Of a DNA stretch of 64,000 nucleotides, positions 44,525 to 63,811 are shown piece by piece. Location: NCBI RefSeq assembly GCF_029227915.1, contig NC_079884.1, positions 7,748,001 to 7,812,000 of the forward strand. The letters are read 5' to 3'. Every line of letters starts with the position of its first letter. Position 1 is the stretch's first letter. The DNA is from Hydractinia symbiolongicarpus. Taxonomy: Eukaryota > Cnidaria > Hydrozoa > Anthoathecata > Hydractiniidae. A program made the translations under genes and the position numbers. The notes below the pieces were generated by a model. The model was not told where the DNA came from, searched no databases, and was given only the letters and a program-made list of their open reading frames with translations.

Positions 44525-47500
44525 ATGTCAAAAAGTTGGGTCCCCCCACCATCATTAGACAAAGAGACGAGTTACAAAGATTGGAAAAAAGAAGTGCAAA
44601 TATGGCAAGCACTGACAGAATTAAAGGCAGAAAAACAAGGGCCAGCTATATTCATGGGCTTAAGAGGGAAAGCTAAAGAATCAGTTCTAGAATTAGACAT
44701 TGAACAGATAAGTGCAGCAACTGGAGTAAAAGCCATTACTAACAGATTGGACAAAATATATTTAAAAGATGAGAATCAAACTGCTTACCTAGCTTATGAA
44801 ACCTTTGAAAAATTTAAGCGACCGCCTGAGATGAGTATGAATGACTATCTTATAGAGTTTGAACGGTTATACCATAAGATCCAAGGACATAATATGGTAC
44901 TTCCTGATGGAGTGTTGGCATATAGAGTTCTACAAAGTGCCAACCTTACACCAGAGCAGCAACAGTTAGCAAGAGCAACTTTAAATGAACTACGGTATGA
45001 TGCAATGGTACGGCAGTTAAAGAAAATATTTGGGGATACGGTGGCCTCATTAGGAACAAATACTGAAGTAAAGATAGAACCAGTTCTTCAGGCAAGTGCA
45101 GATACAATTGAGCAAAATTACTTCACTCAAAGAGGGGGATATCAACGCTCAAGGTTTAGAAGAGGAAGACCTGCAACTGCTTCAAATCAGAGATATGCAG
45201 GAAGAAAAACCAGACCCAACAATAGAAGAATGAATCCATCCGATCAATCTGGAAGTCCATCAAGATGCAATATTTGCCAATCTATATATCACTGGGCTTC
45301 AAACTGTCCACACTCTTATGAGAACCAGGAACCTGAGGATGTTAGAAAAGAGGACAGTCATTCTAAGGTTACGTTTTTTGCAAAAATCAGAGAAGATGAA
45401 ATGCAGTCTCTGGTCGGCGAAACTCTGTCATGTGCAGTTTTAGACTGTGGTTGCACAAAGACCGTTTGTGGTAATACTTGGTATCAATGTTTTATTGATA
45501 ATCTTGAAAATGATAGATTGCCCGAAGAGCATCCCAGCCAAATAAGATTTAAATTTGGAGATAGTGAAGCAGTTTGTTCTATGAAAAGAGTGTTCTTACC
45601 TGTAATTATTGGCTCAAAAGAAGTTTATCTGGAGACAGAAATTGTCCCAAACGAAATTCCTTTGTTACTGAGTCAAGTTTCCATGAAAAAAGCAGAGGCA
45701 GTTTTAGATTTTATCAACGATTCGGTTACAATGTTTGGAGAACACCATCCTTTAAAATTTACCACTACAGGTCATTATTGCATACCTTTGAACAACAACA
45801 TAATAGAGATGGATGGAAAGAAACATGACCACTTGTTACCCCAGGTTGCCTTTGTTTGTGCAAGTACAAAATCAAGAAAAAGTAAGATTATCAAACTTCA
45901 TCGTCAATTTTGCCATCCAAGTGCTGAAAAATTAAAATCTCTCATCAAAGCATCTAATTCCTTCTTAAATGACCGAAGTGAAGTTATGAAAGTCATCGAT
46001 GAAGTATCAAACTCTTGTGAAGTGTGCATCAAATACAGAAAACCAAGACCGCGCCCTATTGTTGGCTTACCAATGTCATCAGAATTTAACCAGTGTGTGG
46101 CTCTAGATCTTGTGCAACTTTCGCAATCATTATGGTTTATCCATATCATAGATGTTTTTACCAGATTTTCATCAGCAAAATTGACAAAGACGAAAGACAA
46201 AGATGTAATAACAGATATTATCTTTGAAATTTGGTTAGCCCGATTTGGTCAACCAAGGAAGTTTCTAGCTGATAATGGTGGAGAATTTGTTAACAAAGTG
46301 TATGAAGAAATGTGTGAGCAGTTTAACATAGAGTTTTCAACAACTGCAGCTGAAAGTCCTTGGTCAAATGGACTATGTGAACGACACAATGGTATGATTA
46401 AGGAAATGCTGAAAAAAATTATTGAAGACACAAAATGTACACACAATCGGGCGCTATTCTGGGCTATAAGTGCAAAGAATTCTTTATCAAACAACAAGGG
46501 ATTCTCACCAAATCAACTTGTTTATGGTAAAAATCACGACTATCCCTGCATCCTCACTGATCATTTGCCAGCTATGAATGACACAGTTTCAAGCAAAACC
46601 GTGGCCCATAACCTTGCTGTAATGCATGCATCACGAAGAGCCTTTATAGCAGCAGAGTCTTCTGAGCGTATACGAAGAGCATTGAGACATAATGTTCAGT
46701 GTTACAATGATGAGCGATATATCAATGGAGATAGAGTTTTTTATAAGAGAAAAGACAGTGAAAAATGGCATGGACCAGGCACTGTAATTGGACAGGAGAA
46801 TAAGCAAGTCCTTGTAAAACATGGTGGAAGTTATGTTAGAGTACACATGTGTCGCTTGCAGAAGTTGGACCAAGTTTTGCATTCACAAAAACCTTTACAA
46901 GACACGGAAAGGAGTACTGAAGTGACAACTACACAAGTGAACAATTGCATTCCGCTTGAACGTGATGATGTTTTTGGTGAATATGTTGGTGCAGATGATT
47001 TTGACAGTAACAATACAGAAGAACCAGAAAATGAGAAAACAACAAATTTACAAACAACAAAAGAAACAACATCAGACGGTGCCTCAATGAATGAAACAAC
47101 AACACACAAGATATCAACAAATGAAATCACAACCAATCGAAATGTTAGCAATTCGTCAACAGTCCAAGGAATACCAAAGTTGAAGACAAAAATCATTTAC
47201 AAGCTAACTCCCGACAGTGAATGGACAAGGGGATTAGTCCACAGCAGAGCAGGAAAAGTGAGCAGAAAAGGAAAAGAAGGCAGACAGTATGGTAGCTGTT
47301 TAAATGTCCAAAATGAAGACACAGGTGAAATAAATTGGTTAGATTTCAAAAGATGTGTGAGTGACTGGCAACCTGTTGTTGAGACAAACGAAACTGAAGA
47401 AGTACTATTATCGACTCAAGCAACTGTTACAGATGAGGTCCTAAATGCAAAGTATAAAGAATTAGCCAATTGGGAAGACAACAAAGTTTTCTCCACCATA

Positions 47501-48883
47501 GAAGATAAGGGTCAATCTCCAATATCCACAAGATGGGTGGTCACAACAAAGAATATAGAGGGATACAAAACAGTTAAAGCTCGTTTGGTCATAAGAGGTT
47601 TTGAAGAAGAAGAGGTCAAAAATCTGACTAAGGACTCCCCAACTTTTTCAAAAGAAAGTCTTCGCATTGTACTTACGATGTTAGCAACCTATGAATGGGA
47701 ATGTCACACCTTAGATGTCAAGACGGCATTTCTTCAAGGCAACCAGATTGACAGAGAGGTTATCATAAAGCCACCAAAGGAAGCAAATACAACAGGTGTG
47801 CTCTGGAAACTAAATAAAGTTGTATACGGCCTTGCTGATGCTTCAAGAGCTTGGTATCTACGTGTGAAGGAAGAGCTAATCGGCTTGGGGTTGAGAATGT
47901 CTTTATTTGATGAAGCATTATTTTATTGGATTCAAGATGACTGCTGCCAAGGACTGATTGTAATACATGTTGATGATTTTCTATGGGGAGGATCCCATGA
48001 TTTTCAAGTGAAGGTCATTTCGCCTATCAGAGAAACTTTTCTCATTGGATCTGAAGATTACTCCAATTTCAAATATGTTGGTGTCAATATACAACAATCT
48101 AATGGTTCAATTAACTATGACCAAAAGAACTATGTGGCAGGTATGGAACTGGTCAAGATTCAAAACACAACAGACAGACATCGTCAACTATCACATGAAG
48201 AACAATCAAACTTCCGATGTATATGTGGGCAACTAAACTGGATGTCATCGCAATCAAGGCCTGACATTTCATTTGATGTGTGCCAGCTAAGCACAAAACT
48301 AAACTGTGCAGTAGTTGATGATGTCATGAGAGCCAATAAAGTGGTAAAGAAGTTGAAATTGGATCCCAACATTTCCTTGAAATTTTGGAAACTTAAGCTT
48401 CCATTACAACTGATCTTATATTCTGATGCTTCATTTGGGAACCTTCAAGATGGCAGCTCTCAAAGTGGAATTTTTATTTTCCTGAAAGGTGTTGAGAATC
48501 TTATGGCACCTATCACATGGCAGTCTAAAAAGATTAAGAGAGTTGCGCGTAGCACTCTTGCTGCTGAGACACTAGCTCTTGTTAATGGTATTGATACATG
48601 CATATGGGTGAAGAATGTGATAAATGAAGTGTTGAATACTAATCTAGAAGGCATCTTATGTCATACAGATAACAAATCATTGTTTGAAGCTGCCCATTCA
48701 ACAAAATCTTTGGAAGACAAACGGTTAAGGGTTGATATGGCTTCCCTTAGACAGAGTATCAATCAGAAAGAGATTGAATTGAAGTGGATTTCTACCAAAC
48801 ATCAGTTAGCAGACGTGTTAACAAAACAAGGAGCAAATAGCACACTCTTAATGAATGTGCTACAGAGGGGTCATGAAGAATAA
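44525..48883 (+). CDS. gag-pol polyprotein of copia element 2 (intact)
   Basis: 1452 residues in one frame, starting 13 bp after the primer site. Order: gag 1-245; zinc knuckle CX2CX4HX4C at 248-261; protease with DCG at 307-309 where DSG/DTG is usual; integrase zinc-binding H-C-C region about 458-501; catalytic D528, D583 (ADNGGEF) and E619; a Thr/Asn-rich linker about 800-890; RT with LDVKTAFLQGN about 1063 and HVDD at 1148-1151 in place of YVDD; RNase H with SDASFGN, STLAAETLAL, TDNKS and the C-terminal LADVLTKQG. YGLADASRAWY and the RVARSTLAAET stretch recall the GalEA-like copia branch of aquatic animals; that assignment is from memory. The strand matches the LTR polarity. No stop or frameshift was found, so it may be active. 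Its codon use is A-rich like the surroundings. Confidence 0.95.
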   Translation: MSKSWVPPPSLDKETSYKDWKKEVQIWQALTELKAEKQGPAIFMGLRGKAKESVLELDIEQISAATGVKAITNRLDKIYLKDENQTAYLAYETFEKFKRPPEMSMNDYLIEFERLYHKIQGHNMVLPDGVLAYRVLQSANLTPEQQQLARATLNELRYDAMVRQLKKIFGDTVASLGTNTEVKIEPVLQASADTIEQNYFTQRGGYQRSRFRRGRPATASNQRYAGRKTRPNNRRMNPSDQSGSPSRCNICQSIYHWASNCPHSYENQEPEDVRKEDSHSKVTFFAKIREDEMQSLVGETLSCAVLDCGCTKTVCGNTWYQCFIDNLENDRLPEEHPSQIRFKFGDSEAVCSMKRVFLPVIIGSKEVYLETEIVPNEIPLLLSQVSMKKAEAVLDFINDSVTMFGEHHPLKFTTTGHYCIPLNNNIIEMDGKKHDHLLPQVAFVCASTKSRKSKIIKLHRQFCHPSAEKLKSLIKASNSFLNDRSEVMKVIDEVSNSCEVCIKYRKPRPRPIVGLPMSSEFNQCVALDLVQLSQSLWFIHIIDVFTRFSSAKLTKTKDKDVITDIIFEIWLARFGQPRKFLADNGGEFVNKVYEEMCEQFNIEFSTTAAESPWSNGLCERHNGMIKEMLKKIIEDTKCTHNRALFWAISAKNSLSNNKGFSPNQLVYGKNHDYPCILTDHLPAMNDTVSSKTVAHNLAVMHASRRAFIAAESSERIRRALRHNVQCYNDERYINGDRVFYKRKDSEKWHGPGTVIGQENKQVLVKHGGSYVRVHMCRLQKLDQVLHSQKPLQDTERSTEVTTTQVNNCIPLERDDVFGEYVGADDFDSNNTEEPENEKTTNLQTTKETTSDGASMNETTTHKISTNEITTNRNVSNSSTVQGIPKLKTKIIYKLTPDSEWTRGLVHSRAGKVSRKGKEGRQYGSCLNVQNEDTGEINWLDFKRCVSDWQPVVETNETEEVLLSTQATVTDEVLNAKYKELANWEDNKVFSTIEDKGQSPISTRWVVTTKNIEGYKTVKARLVIRGFEEEEVKNLTKDSPTFSKESLRIVLTMLATYEWECHTLDVKTAFLQGNQIDREVIIKPPKEANTTGVLWKLNKVVYGLADASRAWYLRVKEELIGLGLRMSLFDEALFYWIQDDCCQGLIVIHVDDFLWGGSHDFQVKVISPIRETFLIGSEDYSNFKYVGVNIQQSNGSINYDQKNYVAGMELVKIQNTTDRHRQLSHEEQSNFRCICGQLNWMSSQSRPDISFDVCQLSTKLNCAVVDDVMRANKVVKKLKLDPNISLKFWKLKLPLQLILYSDASFGNLQDGSSQSGIFIFLKGVENLMAPITWQSKKIKRVARSTLAAETLALVNGIDTCIWVKNVINEVLNTNLEGILCHTDNKSLFEAAHSTKSLEDKRLRVDMASLRQSINQKEIELKWISTKHQLADVLTKQGANSTLLMNVLQRGHEE

Positions 48884-49178
48884 TAGTGACCAATTAAATG
48901 TTGAGTTATGAAAATTTGAATATTGTGTTCAAAAATTAAGTTTTTTTTGAGTTTTTATCTTTTAGAATTTTTATGTTTAAATTCCACACAAGTAATCACA
49001 CGAAGAAAGAGAGATACATGTAGTGATGTCTTAACCAAGACTAGTACAGTAGAGGGTTTTGGTGAAAAGCCAGTTTTGCCCCTAGACCACTGTACTAAGC
49101 GAGTAGGAGTCGCTATAAATTCCTCTCAACATTCGAATAACCAACTGAACGCCAAACAGAAAGAAAATAGAGGGAGAT
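48884..49178 (+). other. Untranslated 3' region and polypurine tract of copia element 2
   Basis: It holds a 94-codon frame (48923-49207) that runs into the LTR and resembles nothing I know, so I treat it as chance. The purine tract at about 49158-49178 would prime plus-strand synthesis. Confidence 0.6.
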
Positions 49179-49400
49179 TGTTGATCTTCTATCTAGGCGA
49201 TTACTAATAAGAATCACTTGGTGGTGGGGTTTTAATTGTGTTGAACCAGTATCATTGGTAATTCGTTGTGTTTAGTCAGAGTGGTGTTCAATAGTGTTGA
49301 GTTGAATCAATCACACTAATTTAGCGTTGCGTTATACACAGAAAGAACTATTGCGAAGATAACCTACAGGTTAGTCTTATATATATATTCCTATTTAACA
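49179..49400 (+). repeat. 3' LTR of copia element 2
   Basis: 222 bp, no mismatch seen to the 5' LTR; followed directly by the ATATG duplication. Confidence 0.96.
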
Positions 49401-49405
49401 ATATG

Positions 49406-51002
49406 AACTGAGAGAAATAAGAAACAAAATTTTGATGTCTGAAAATTGATGCAGGGTGAAAGTGGTCAAATCTGAAGGCACTGAGGCTCAAGTATTGACA
49501 ATTTTCAATTTTGAAGAATTTATTTTAACCTATATAATTAATTTAACATCACAAAAATGTTTAAAAAATTCAATCAAATTTAGGCCAAAATTGCAGTTTA
49601 GGATTGCCAAGTTTTGCGATTTACCGATCAAAAACATCTCATTTTCTAGAATATACAAAACACAAAATCAGTGAAAGCACATCAGAATTGGAAAAATATC
49701 ATAAGAAGAAGAACTGTAAGACAATAATTTGTCTCTTCCTGTATCAGGGAATGCATGAGGCAGTCTTGCTTTTTTTAATCCATAAATTATGCTGATTAAC
49801 ATAGGAGACCTTTTCCCCCTTTTTTTAATATCATACTCCACCCAGGTCGACAGGCTATAAATCAGTAAATTTCACAACCTGTCTGTTGAAATAAATTCTT
49901 TTCAATTTTAAAAAAAATCATGTACACACTGCTAATATATTCATTTTTCTGTGTTTGCAAAGGTATATAAATTGTTTTTGGCTTTGGAAGTCATTAATTC
50001 TAGTGAATTAATGTCATTAACTTGAGCCTTGTCATAAACCCTACATAATAGGATCACATGCCACAAAAAAAGACTGGAGCCACAATCTTGGACATAAATA
50101 TTGAGAAAAAGGCAGTTTTTTCCTTATTTTTCAACTTTGGACACAAGTGTCAAACAGTCAATGCTCTGTAGTTGGTAGGCTGCAAAGTTGCTGCTTTTGT
50201 ACATACATGCAGACAGTGTTAAAAATGTTCTAGTCCTGATTGTAAAAAATGGCCATGCCGATGTCAGCAACAATTAGCACATTTTAAAAAATTGGACTTT
50301 ACCAAATAGTCCAACTCTGATCATTGACGAGTCCAAAATGTGGGAATCTATAATGAACTACCCTATACAATTACTTGTGATGGTGAACTTTAAAATTAGC
50401 TGTCTTGTCTCACATATTATGATAACGGTCAAGTGAGAAGAAAAATAAATATAAAAAAGCTGCTATATGTTGAGTAATATAAACTGTTAATAAAAGAAGA
50501 TATGTCATTTGGAATTTGGAATTTCTCATGAAAATCATTCAGGTACAGGCCTCATCAGGAAGAAAATATAATACAGTTCTTTTTACTTCAAACTGAATAG
50601 ATGCAGTTCTTTTTTGGTGAACTAACCTTCACACATGCATTTTAATGGTATTTTGACATTTTTGCACCTTAGATTTAGATTTAGACATGCCAATTGACAG
50701 TGTTAGGCCACACCTTTTTGTTTATCTTGCACATTGAAATAATATTAAATTGCAAGCCCTTATTTTAGAACAAGTGATAACCTCTAGCAAACTATAATTC
50801 TGTAATGAAAGAAGTAAATTTAAATAATAATGTACTATTTTTATCTCGTTTAGCTCTGTCTAGTGGTACAAGTAGTTTTTCAAAGTGTGATTTTCAAAAT
50901 TTCACTTGTAGCACAGGGGGTATATACATGTATGATTCCCACGATTCTGGTCTGGTTCTTTACTAATATCTTTTTTCAAGGAAATAAATACATAATATAA
51001 TC
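49406..51002. other. Intergenic, upstream of KAP3
   Basis: AT-rich with no supported gene. The KAP3 promoter and 5' UTR must lie at the right end. The copia insertion is 1.6 kb upstream of the start codon. Confidence 0.45.
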
Positions 51003-58643
<7,641 letters not shown>

Positions 58644-60471
58644 ATGGACTATTAAACATTTAATGTTTTTTTTATTCGTATGTAGTTTTTTATTATACAT
58701 ATTTACTGCTGCAAGCGTGTTCGTAAAAGTTAAAGAAAGTGGATGCGAACTCTGGTCTATTAACGTGACTAAAATTGTCACAAAACCTCATCCTTTTGGA
58801 CTTCTGGAAACTTTTTGGAAATTACGGAACAAGTTGGAAAACATACAATCGCATGAAAAATTGGTCCGATTGCGATGACATCCTGAATTACAATGAAACG
58901 TAATTTTAAAAAGTTTTATGACGGTGGATGTGAACGCGAACGCGCTAAAACGTTTCATCAATTCCAACCTTTATCAATTAAACAAAGATTTCACGGCGTC
59001 GTAGCAACCGTGTGTGTTGTCTATCAAACGTAGCTGCGTATACGTCATAAGTCATGTAAAAAGCTTCATCAAGTTTATTATTAGAAAAAAAAACACACCC
59101 AACGCGTTCTATTCCCCATTATTCTATCATTATTTATTTAGAACTCTGTTTTTATTGTAGATGTGTAATTTCTTTTTTATGATAATTTCAAATAGCTGTG
59201 AATAAAATCCCGATGTAAAATTTTTAAATGGAATGCTACTTAAAAACTGTTGATATTATGAATTAAAATTGTACATAGATATGAAACAATTGTTTTGATG
59301 TTCTTGCTAGCATGCTTGTTGCGTCTACAATGCTCAATCTTCTTAGGAAAGTCGTATTGTTAAACCATTAGATGACGTCATCGTATATTTCTTTAACTGA
59401 AAATCTGTCAAATGATTCAGATGTGTTAAAATAATTGGTGAACTCATGAAGAGGTTAAATACAACTTTTGAATTGTTAATTAAGATGGTCAAAAAAAAAG
59501 ATTTGTCCGATTTTTTCCCGAGCACCTGTAAATCACCATGGCAACAGACGTGACATCATATGAAAATTTTGACCTGAAAGGTCGCTAAATTTCAATGCCC
59601 AAAATGGAAAAAAAAAGTGGAAGGGGAGCTTTCTTAGCTCGCCACCCCTTTCCTGGTGGGGATAGGGTGGAACAAATTATTTCCTTATCAAGTACATTTT
59701 TTGTTCAAAAAGCAGTCTAGTTTTGCGATGAGACAAATTTTGAAAGCTGTTTGTTAACAAGACGAACATTGTTGTTACTTCAACAAAAGTGGTTTGTAAT
59801 TGAGTGCAGGATTGATTGTTGATTCCATTCAGTTGTTTCCACGTTGTCGCCATGTTCGTTGGATCAGAAAAAAAACCAAGTTTTATGAAAAATATTTGTT
59901 CTTTAAAAATATATTTCTTAAATTTCTAGCAAGTTTAAATCTCGTACCACGTGACAAACGTATGTGTATGCAATTTTAAAAAAAACATTCTATTCTTCTT
60001 CAGAAAAGTGATTATAGCTAGGAACTTCGTCTGATTTTAAAAAAAATTAATTGAAAAATTTTTTTTTTTTGTGGATAAGATCAAAACCCATAATTGAAGA
60101 AAAAAATACCCATTAGTTAAAAGTTGTATAATAAATATAGTTATTAAAATAGTTATTTTCTTACATTTCTACAATAAAACTAAATTTGAAAAATACTCTT
60201 TGTATAATATAAAAAATTCATCGCATACAATAAATTCCCACCTCCAACTCTATAAATCATATCTCACAATTTTTTGTAAAATATGATTTAAAGACCAAAA
60301 CGTTTTTAGTGTTTTAAATAATTAGCACTGTTTTGAACTTCTTCAGATCTACAAATTTCATGATAATCCAGTTAACAACCCCCTCTTGTCAATTAACAAG
60401 TCGCTGGGAATATCCACTGCAAGATGGGAGCACAGCTGCGGTATCTTTTTCAGCAGTTACGTCGCGTGAAA
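58644..60471. other. KAP3 3' UTR and convergent intergenic region
   Basis: AATAAA at 59201-59206 is the likely KAP3 polyadenylation signal. The remainder up to the minus-strand gene end at 60472 holds no supported gene. Confidence 0.5.
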
Positions 60472-60912
60472 TTAAAAGTCGATATCTTGTCTGATCGCAT
60501 GGACAGCATGACTTAACTTTTTTCTTAATACAGCCCAACTTCCCTCGCCAGGAACATTATAAAATCTCACATCCACCAAATCTCTCGCCCAATGAACTTT
60601 CTTACTTTCAGATAAAACATGTGCGGTCCTTTGATATGCGTTATGACTCCGTGTTCTTGTCAGACGCGGTTCGGAACGATAATGCAGCGATTTTGTGTGT
60701 TGCGATTCATGTTTTAAACCAGACATTGATATACTTTTTAAACGATATTGTTCAGAATTAGATTGCGTTAGTCTGCTACGCTCCATGGACTTTATCGTAT
60801 AATTTGGGAAATTTTCTTTGTCTTCTATGATGTCTCTTTGTTCATAGTTATCCATACCATTCCATTTCGGACTTCTTTGTGATACGACACAATGATTTCT
60901 TGTTGAGCCCAT
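60472..60912 (-). CDS. Putative PP1 regulatory subunit, PPP1R15-like C terminus
   Basis: 146 residues from the ATG at 60912; the frame is open further upstream (Lys-rich, to about 60993), so an earlier start or upstream exon is possible. The last 45 residues read KKVHW-ARDL-VDVRF, then GSWAVLRKKLSHAVHAIRQD. KVHW fits the PP1-docking RVxF consensus, the following VxVRF fits the adjoining hydrophobic motif, and the spacing plus W-x2-L and the basic helix resemble GADD34/CReP, which bring PP1 to phospho-eIF2alpha. The helix is weaker than in PPP1R15 proper, so substrate is uncertain. The middle is polar, Ser/Arg-rich and likely disordered. DKENFPN near residue 33 contains a KEN degron motif, which would suit a short-lived regulator. 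It ends tail-to-tail with KAP3. Confidence 0.5.
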   Translation of the reverse strand: MGSTRNHCVVSQRSPKWNGMDNYEQRDIIEDKENFPNYTIKSMERSRLTQSNSEQYRLKSISMSGLKHESQHTKSLHYRSEPRLTRTRSHNAYQRTAHVLSESKKVHWARDLVDVRFYNVPGEGSWAVLRKKLSHAVHAIRQDIDF

Positions 60913-61682
60913 CACTTGATTACTATTTCTTTTCAGCTTTATTTTTACTTTTTTCTTCTTTTTTTTCTCGTTCTTTTTCTTATATTTTTTCAACGGTCAA
61001 TTTGAAACTAAACATCTAATATTTTTAACTTACTTATATATTATATAGAACTGATTTTTATTTTCAAAGAGAATAAAAAATAATAGTCATAAATAAGAAC
61101 TCTTTTTCGTAATTACGCTTATTGTTTTTGTTGTTTTCATAAAAAATAAAATATAAAGAATACGGGGGGAAATATTTGATAAACTTCAACAACCAATAAG
61201 TCCCCGTAAACTCGTTCCCAGGCCATTTTACCTTTTTTGCTCCATCATAACGATGCAGGGAGAAAAAGACCCTGGAGATGATATTACAATGTAATAAAAA
61301 ATATACGATTAATTTATTATGTGACCGTTAAATCTATTTATATGGATACAAGACAATCTAAACACCTTTATCATATGTAACAAGGCAGTTTACAAATCAA
61401 TTTTTTTGCAGAGAAAAGAAAGAAGAATCAATGATGATTCAACATTCATCATTTGCCTCAGTGTTTACTCCTATTCTGTTTCGAATTCTTAATACAACCC
61501 CCGTTCACATCATAAGATAAGATAATCCTTATTAGTTCATGTATAATTGACACGAAACTCAGAAATAGAAAATCACAAATAAAATATTTATCACTGCAGC
61601 CGGCTGGAAATAGTTTCGAACCTTCACAAAGGATCTTCCCACACAAGAAAGGACATTCTCCCTAAAAGAAACATCCAATAAC

Positions 61683-61690
61683 TGACGTCA
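61683..61690. promoter_or_regulatory. CRE/ATF-type site TGACGTCA
   Basis: Exact palindromic consensus about 770 bp upstream of the PPP1R15-like start codon. Mammalian GADD34 is induced through an ATF site, but distance and lack of mapped promoter make function here only a possibility. Confidence 0.3.
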
Positions 61691-62157
61691 CAAAAACCGA
61701 CGTTTTAACGACAAAGGATTTAGTAACACATTTAAGTTTTTTTCATGTGAAAGAAATATTTGTTGTGCCTACGGATTCCATGAAAACAAAAGGAGAAAGA
61801 ATTTCAAAGAGGGAGAAACTTAACACGAAACTTTCTATCCTGCCACGTGGAAAAGCTGTATCCTGAGAGTTAACATCGTTCCCAGGGTATTTTGCATTGT
61901 TCGTCTAAGCCCGTGCGGATATAGAGTGACAAAGGAGCTCCGCTTTCAACCGTCTGTATCCTTTCTTAGTTTTTCAATTTCTTTTCTACACAAAAAAACA
62001 AGGAAAAATTGGCGACTTGTTTTGAGTGAGCAAACACGGAACTAAGAAATAATAATTCTTAATAACATATTGAAGCTGTTCCCACACTGCACGAATTCCC
62101 TGACCTTGAAGCTATTGTTAACTTATTTTTGTTATAAGCGATTGTTGTTACTCCAGC

Positions 62158-62191
62158 CTTGGAGGAAAGAATACGTATTCTTTCCTCCAAG
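62158..62191. repeat. Perfect 34-bp palindrome without spacer
   Basis: CTTGGAGGAAAGAATAC is followed immediately by its exact complement. The symmetry stops at both outer bases. No transposon ends accompany it. Confidence 0.9.
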
Positions 62192-63811
62192 CTCCAGCGA
62201 ACTCGTGTTCTATATTTAGATTGACCTTTCCAAAGCACGTGCACACCGGCAGATTATTTGCATATGTTTATAGAAAAGCATAAATTGGTCATTTTTTATT
62301 AAGAATTGACGCAAATCCTGTGGACAACATATAACGCACTGTGATGTCTTCTGTCTCGTATTCTAGGGTAGGAAACATAAATATTAAGGCTTTAGTCCAG
62401 GTCAACTTGTTTCAGAAAAAAGGGTCGCTTTTTTCTGTTAAAAGCAAAGTTTTGGTATATTCGACATTTACATGAAAAAACATGTAAAATAGAATGAGGC
62501 TTTGACAGACCAATTTGGTAACACCTTCAAAAGCACAAAACACTAGTTATTAACTTGAAACTTTGTTAAATAAAAGCATATCAACAGGTTAGAAGAATTT
62601 TGACTGTATTTCAAAGACCAGAACTTGAATTTAGCAAAATGGAAGATACTGGGGGAAACTAAATCAAGATTGGTTCAAAGAAGGAGAAAATATTATAGTT
62701 CGAGTTTAAAGGGAACTAAATGCAACATGACTTCGACAACATTTTGATTGACAGCTTGAAGGATTTTTTGTTGCTGAAGACACTATATCAAAATCTGCAA
62801 AGAGAATAAAGTACATCATTTATCATGTTCAAAAACCCAAAAAGTGTATCTGATTCTAAGTCCTGTACCATACTACAAAACGCCACCAAACGTTTTTAAG
62901 ACTTTCAGGGATGATAAACGGTATTAAAATATACTTGGCTTGTACAGTGCTACTTTTTGGATTAATAAATACTGGAAAAAAATGCCGATTATCAGACACA
63001 GAGAGAGAGACAGGGTCCATAAGCTGAAACAGACAGTGTAATTTAAATTGCAATCCGTTATAGCACTGTGGATTCGATTAATGACAAAACATAAAGCTTC
63101 CTGACAAAGCCGTATTTAACTGCTCGGTGGAGTACAGTTAACATTAAAGAGAAATAATTTAAGAATAACGATTTAACTCGCTTCTTTTCTGTGTATACAG
63201 TGACACACTAAATCACAGCATCAGGCAGTGAATTTTCATGCAAAAACTCTTTTGTTTTGGAATGTAAGTTCAACTTTAAGCTCGTTTAAAAAAAGCTAGT
63301 TTGTGTGAAGAATATATAGAGTGGTAGCCTCCATTGCCTTAAAACTGTGAAAATGTTCTTAAAATATATTTTCAAAAATGTTAACCAACCAATACCAATA
63401 TAGATTTTTGACGATTGGAGAGGCTTCATAACAAAAGCTTGAAGGTGCATAGCTATAGTATGATAGAAGATAGTCATGGCAACCACTTTTTATCTTGAAA
63501 TTTTTTTCATCTCAAAGCTTTTAGGCTATTTATAGTTGGGGTAAATGTACAAAATTGATTAGAACAAATGATAGAATTACCCACGTCCGGAACCGCGCGA
63601 GAAGATCCTGTTGCATGCTAGTAGTACTTGCGTCACATATGAGAACATTTGATAAATGGAATATTATGTGACGTCACACATTTCAGGAAACTAACAAATA
63701 ATTATGTTTAAAAAATTTATCAAAAAACAAAGATGTCTTTCCGGTGAAAGACCTTCTACTACGATTTACATATGTTCTTTCAAATGTTGTCATTCCAAAG
63801 ATTTTAGAGTT

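Larger units (their letters stand above)
44277..49400 (+). mobile_element. Ty1/copia LTR retrotransposon 2 (5124 bp, intact, identical LTRs)
   Basis: LTRs 44277-44498 and 49179-49400 (222 bp each) read identical from TGTTGATC to ATTTAACA. The 5-bp duplication ATATG lies at 44272-44276 and 49401-49405. Inside are a primer-binding site, one uninterrupted 1452-codon gag-pol frame and the purine tract AGAAAGAAAATAGAGGGAGA before the 3' LTR. Every part needed for retrotransposition appears present. A 295-bp segment between the gag-pol stop and the purine tract has no recognisable product. Confidence 0.97.
61000..63811. other. Upstream of the PPP1R15-like gene; no other gene seen
   Basis: Contains a consensus CRE/ATF site TGACGTCA at 61683-61690, about 770 bp above the start codon, a 34-bp perfect palindrome at 62158-62191 and a second TGACGTCA at 63669-63676. 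Short frames are unconvincing. Confidence 0.45.

Noticed and set aside
48923-49207. Extra ORF in copia element 2 (possible env-like or accessory gene)
   Set aside because: It runs into the 3' LTR, has no signal peptide/transmembrane layout typical of an envelope and no known domain; probably chance.
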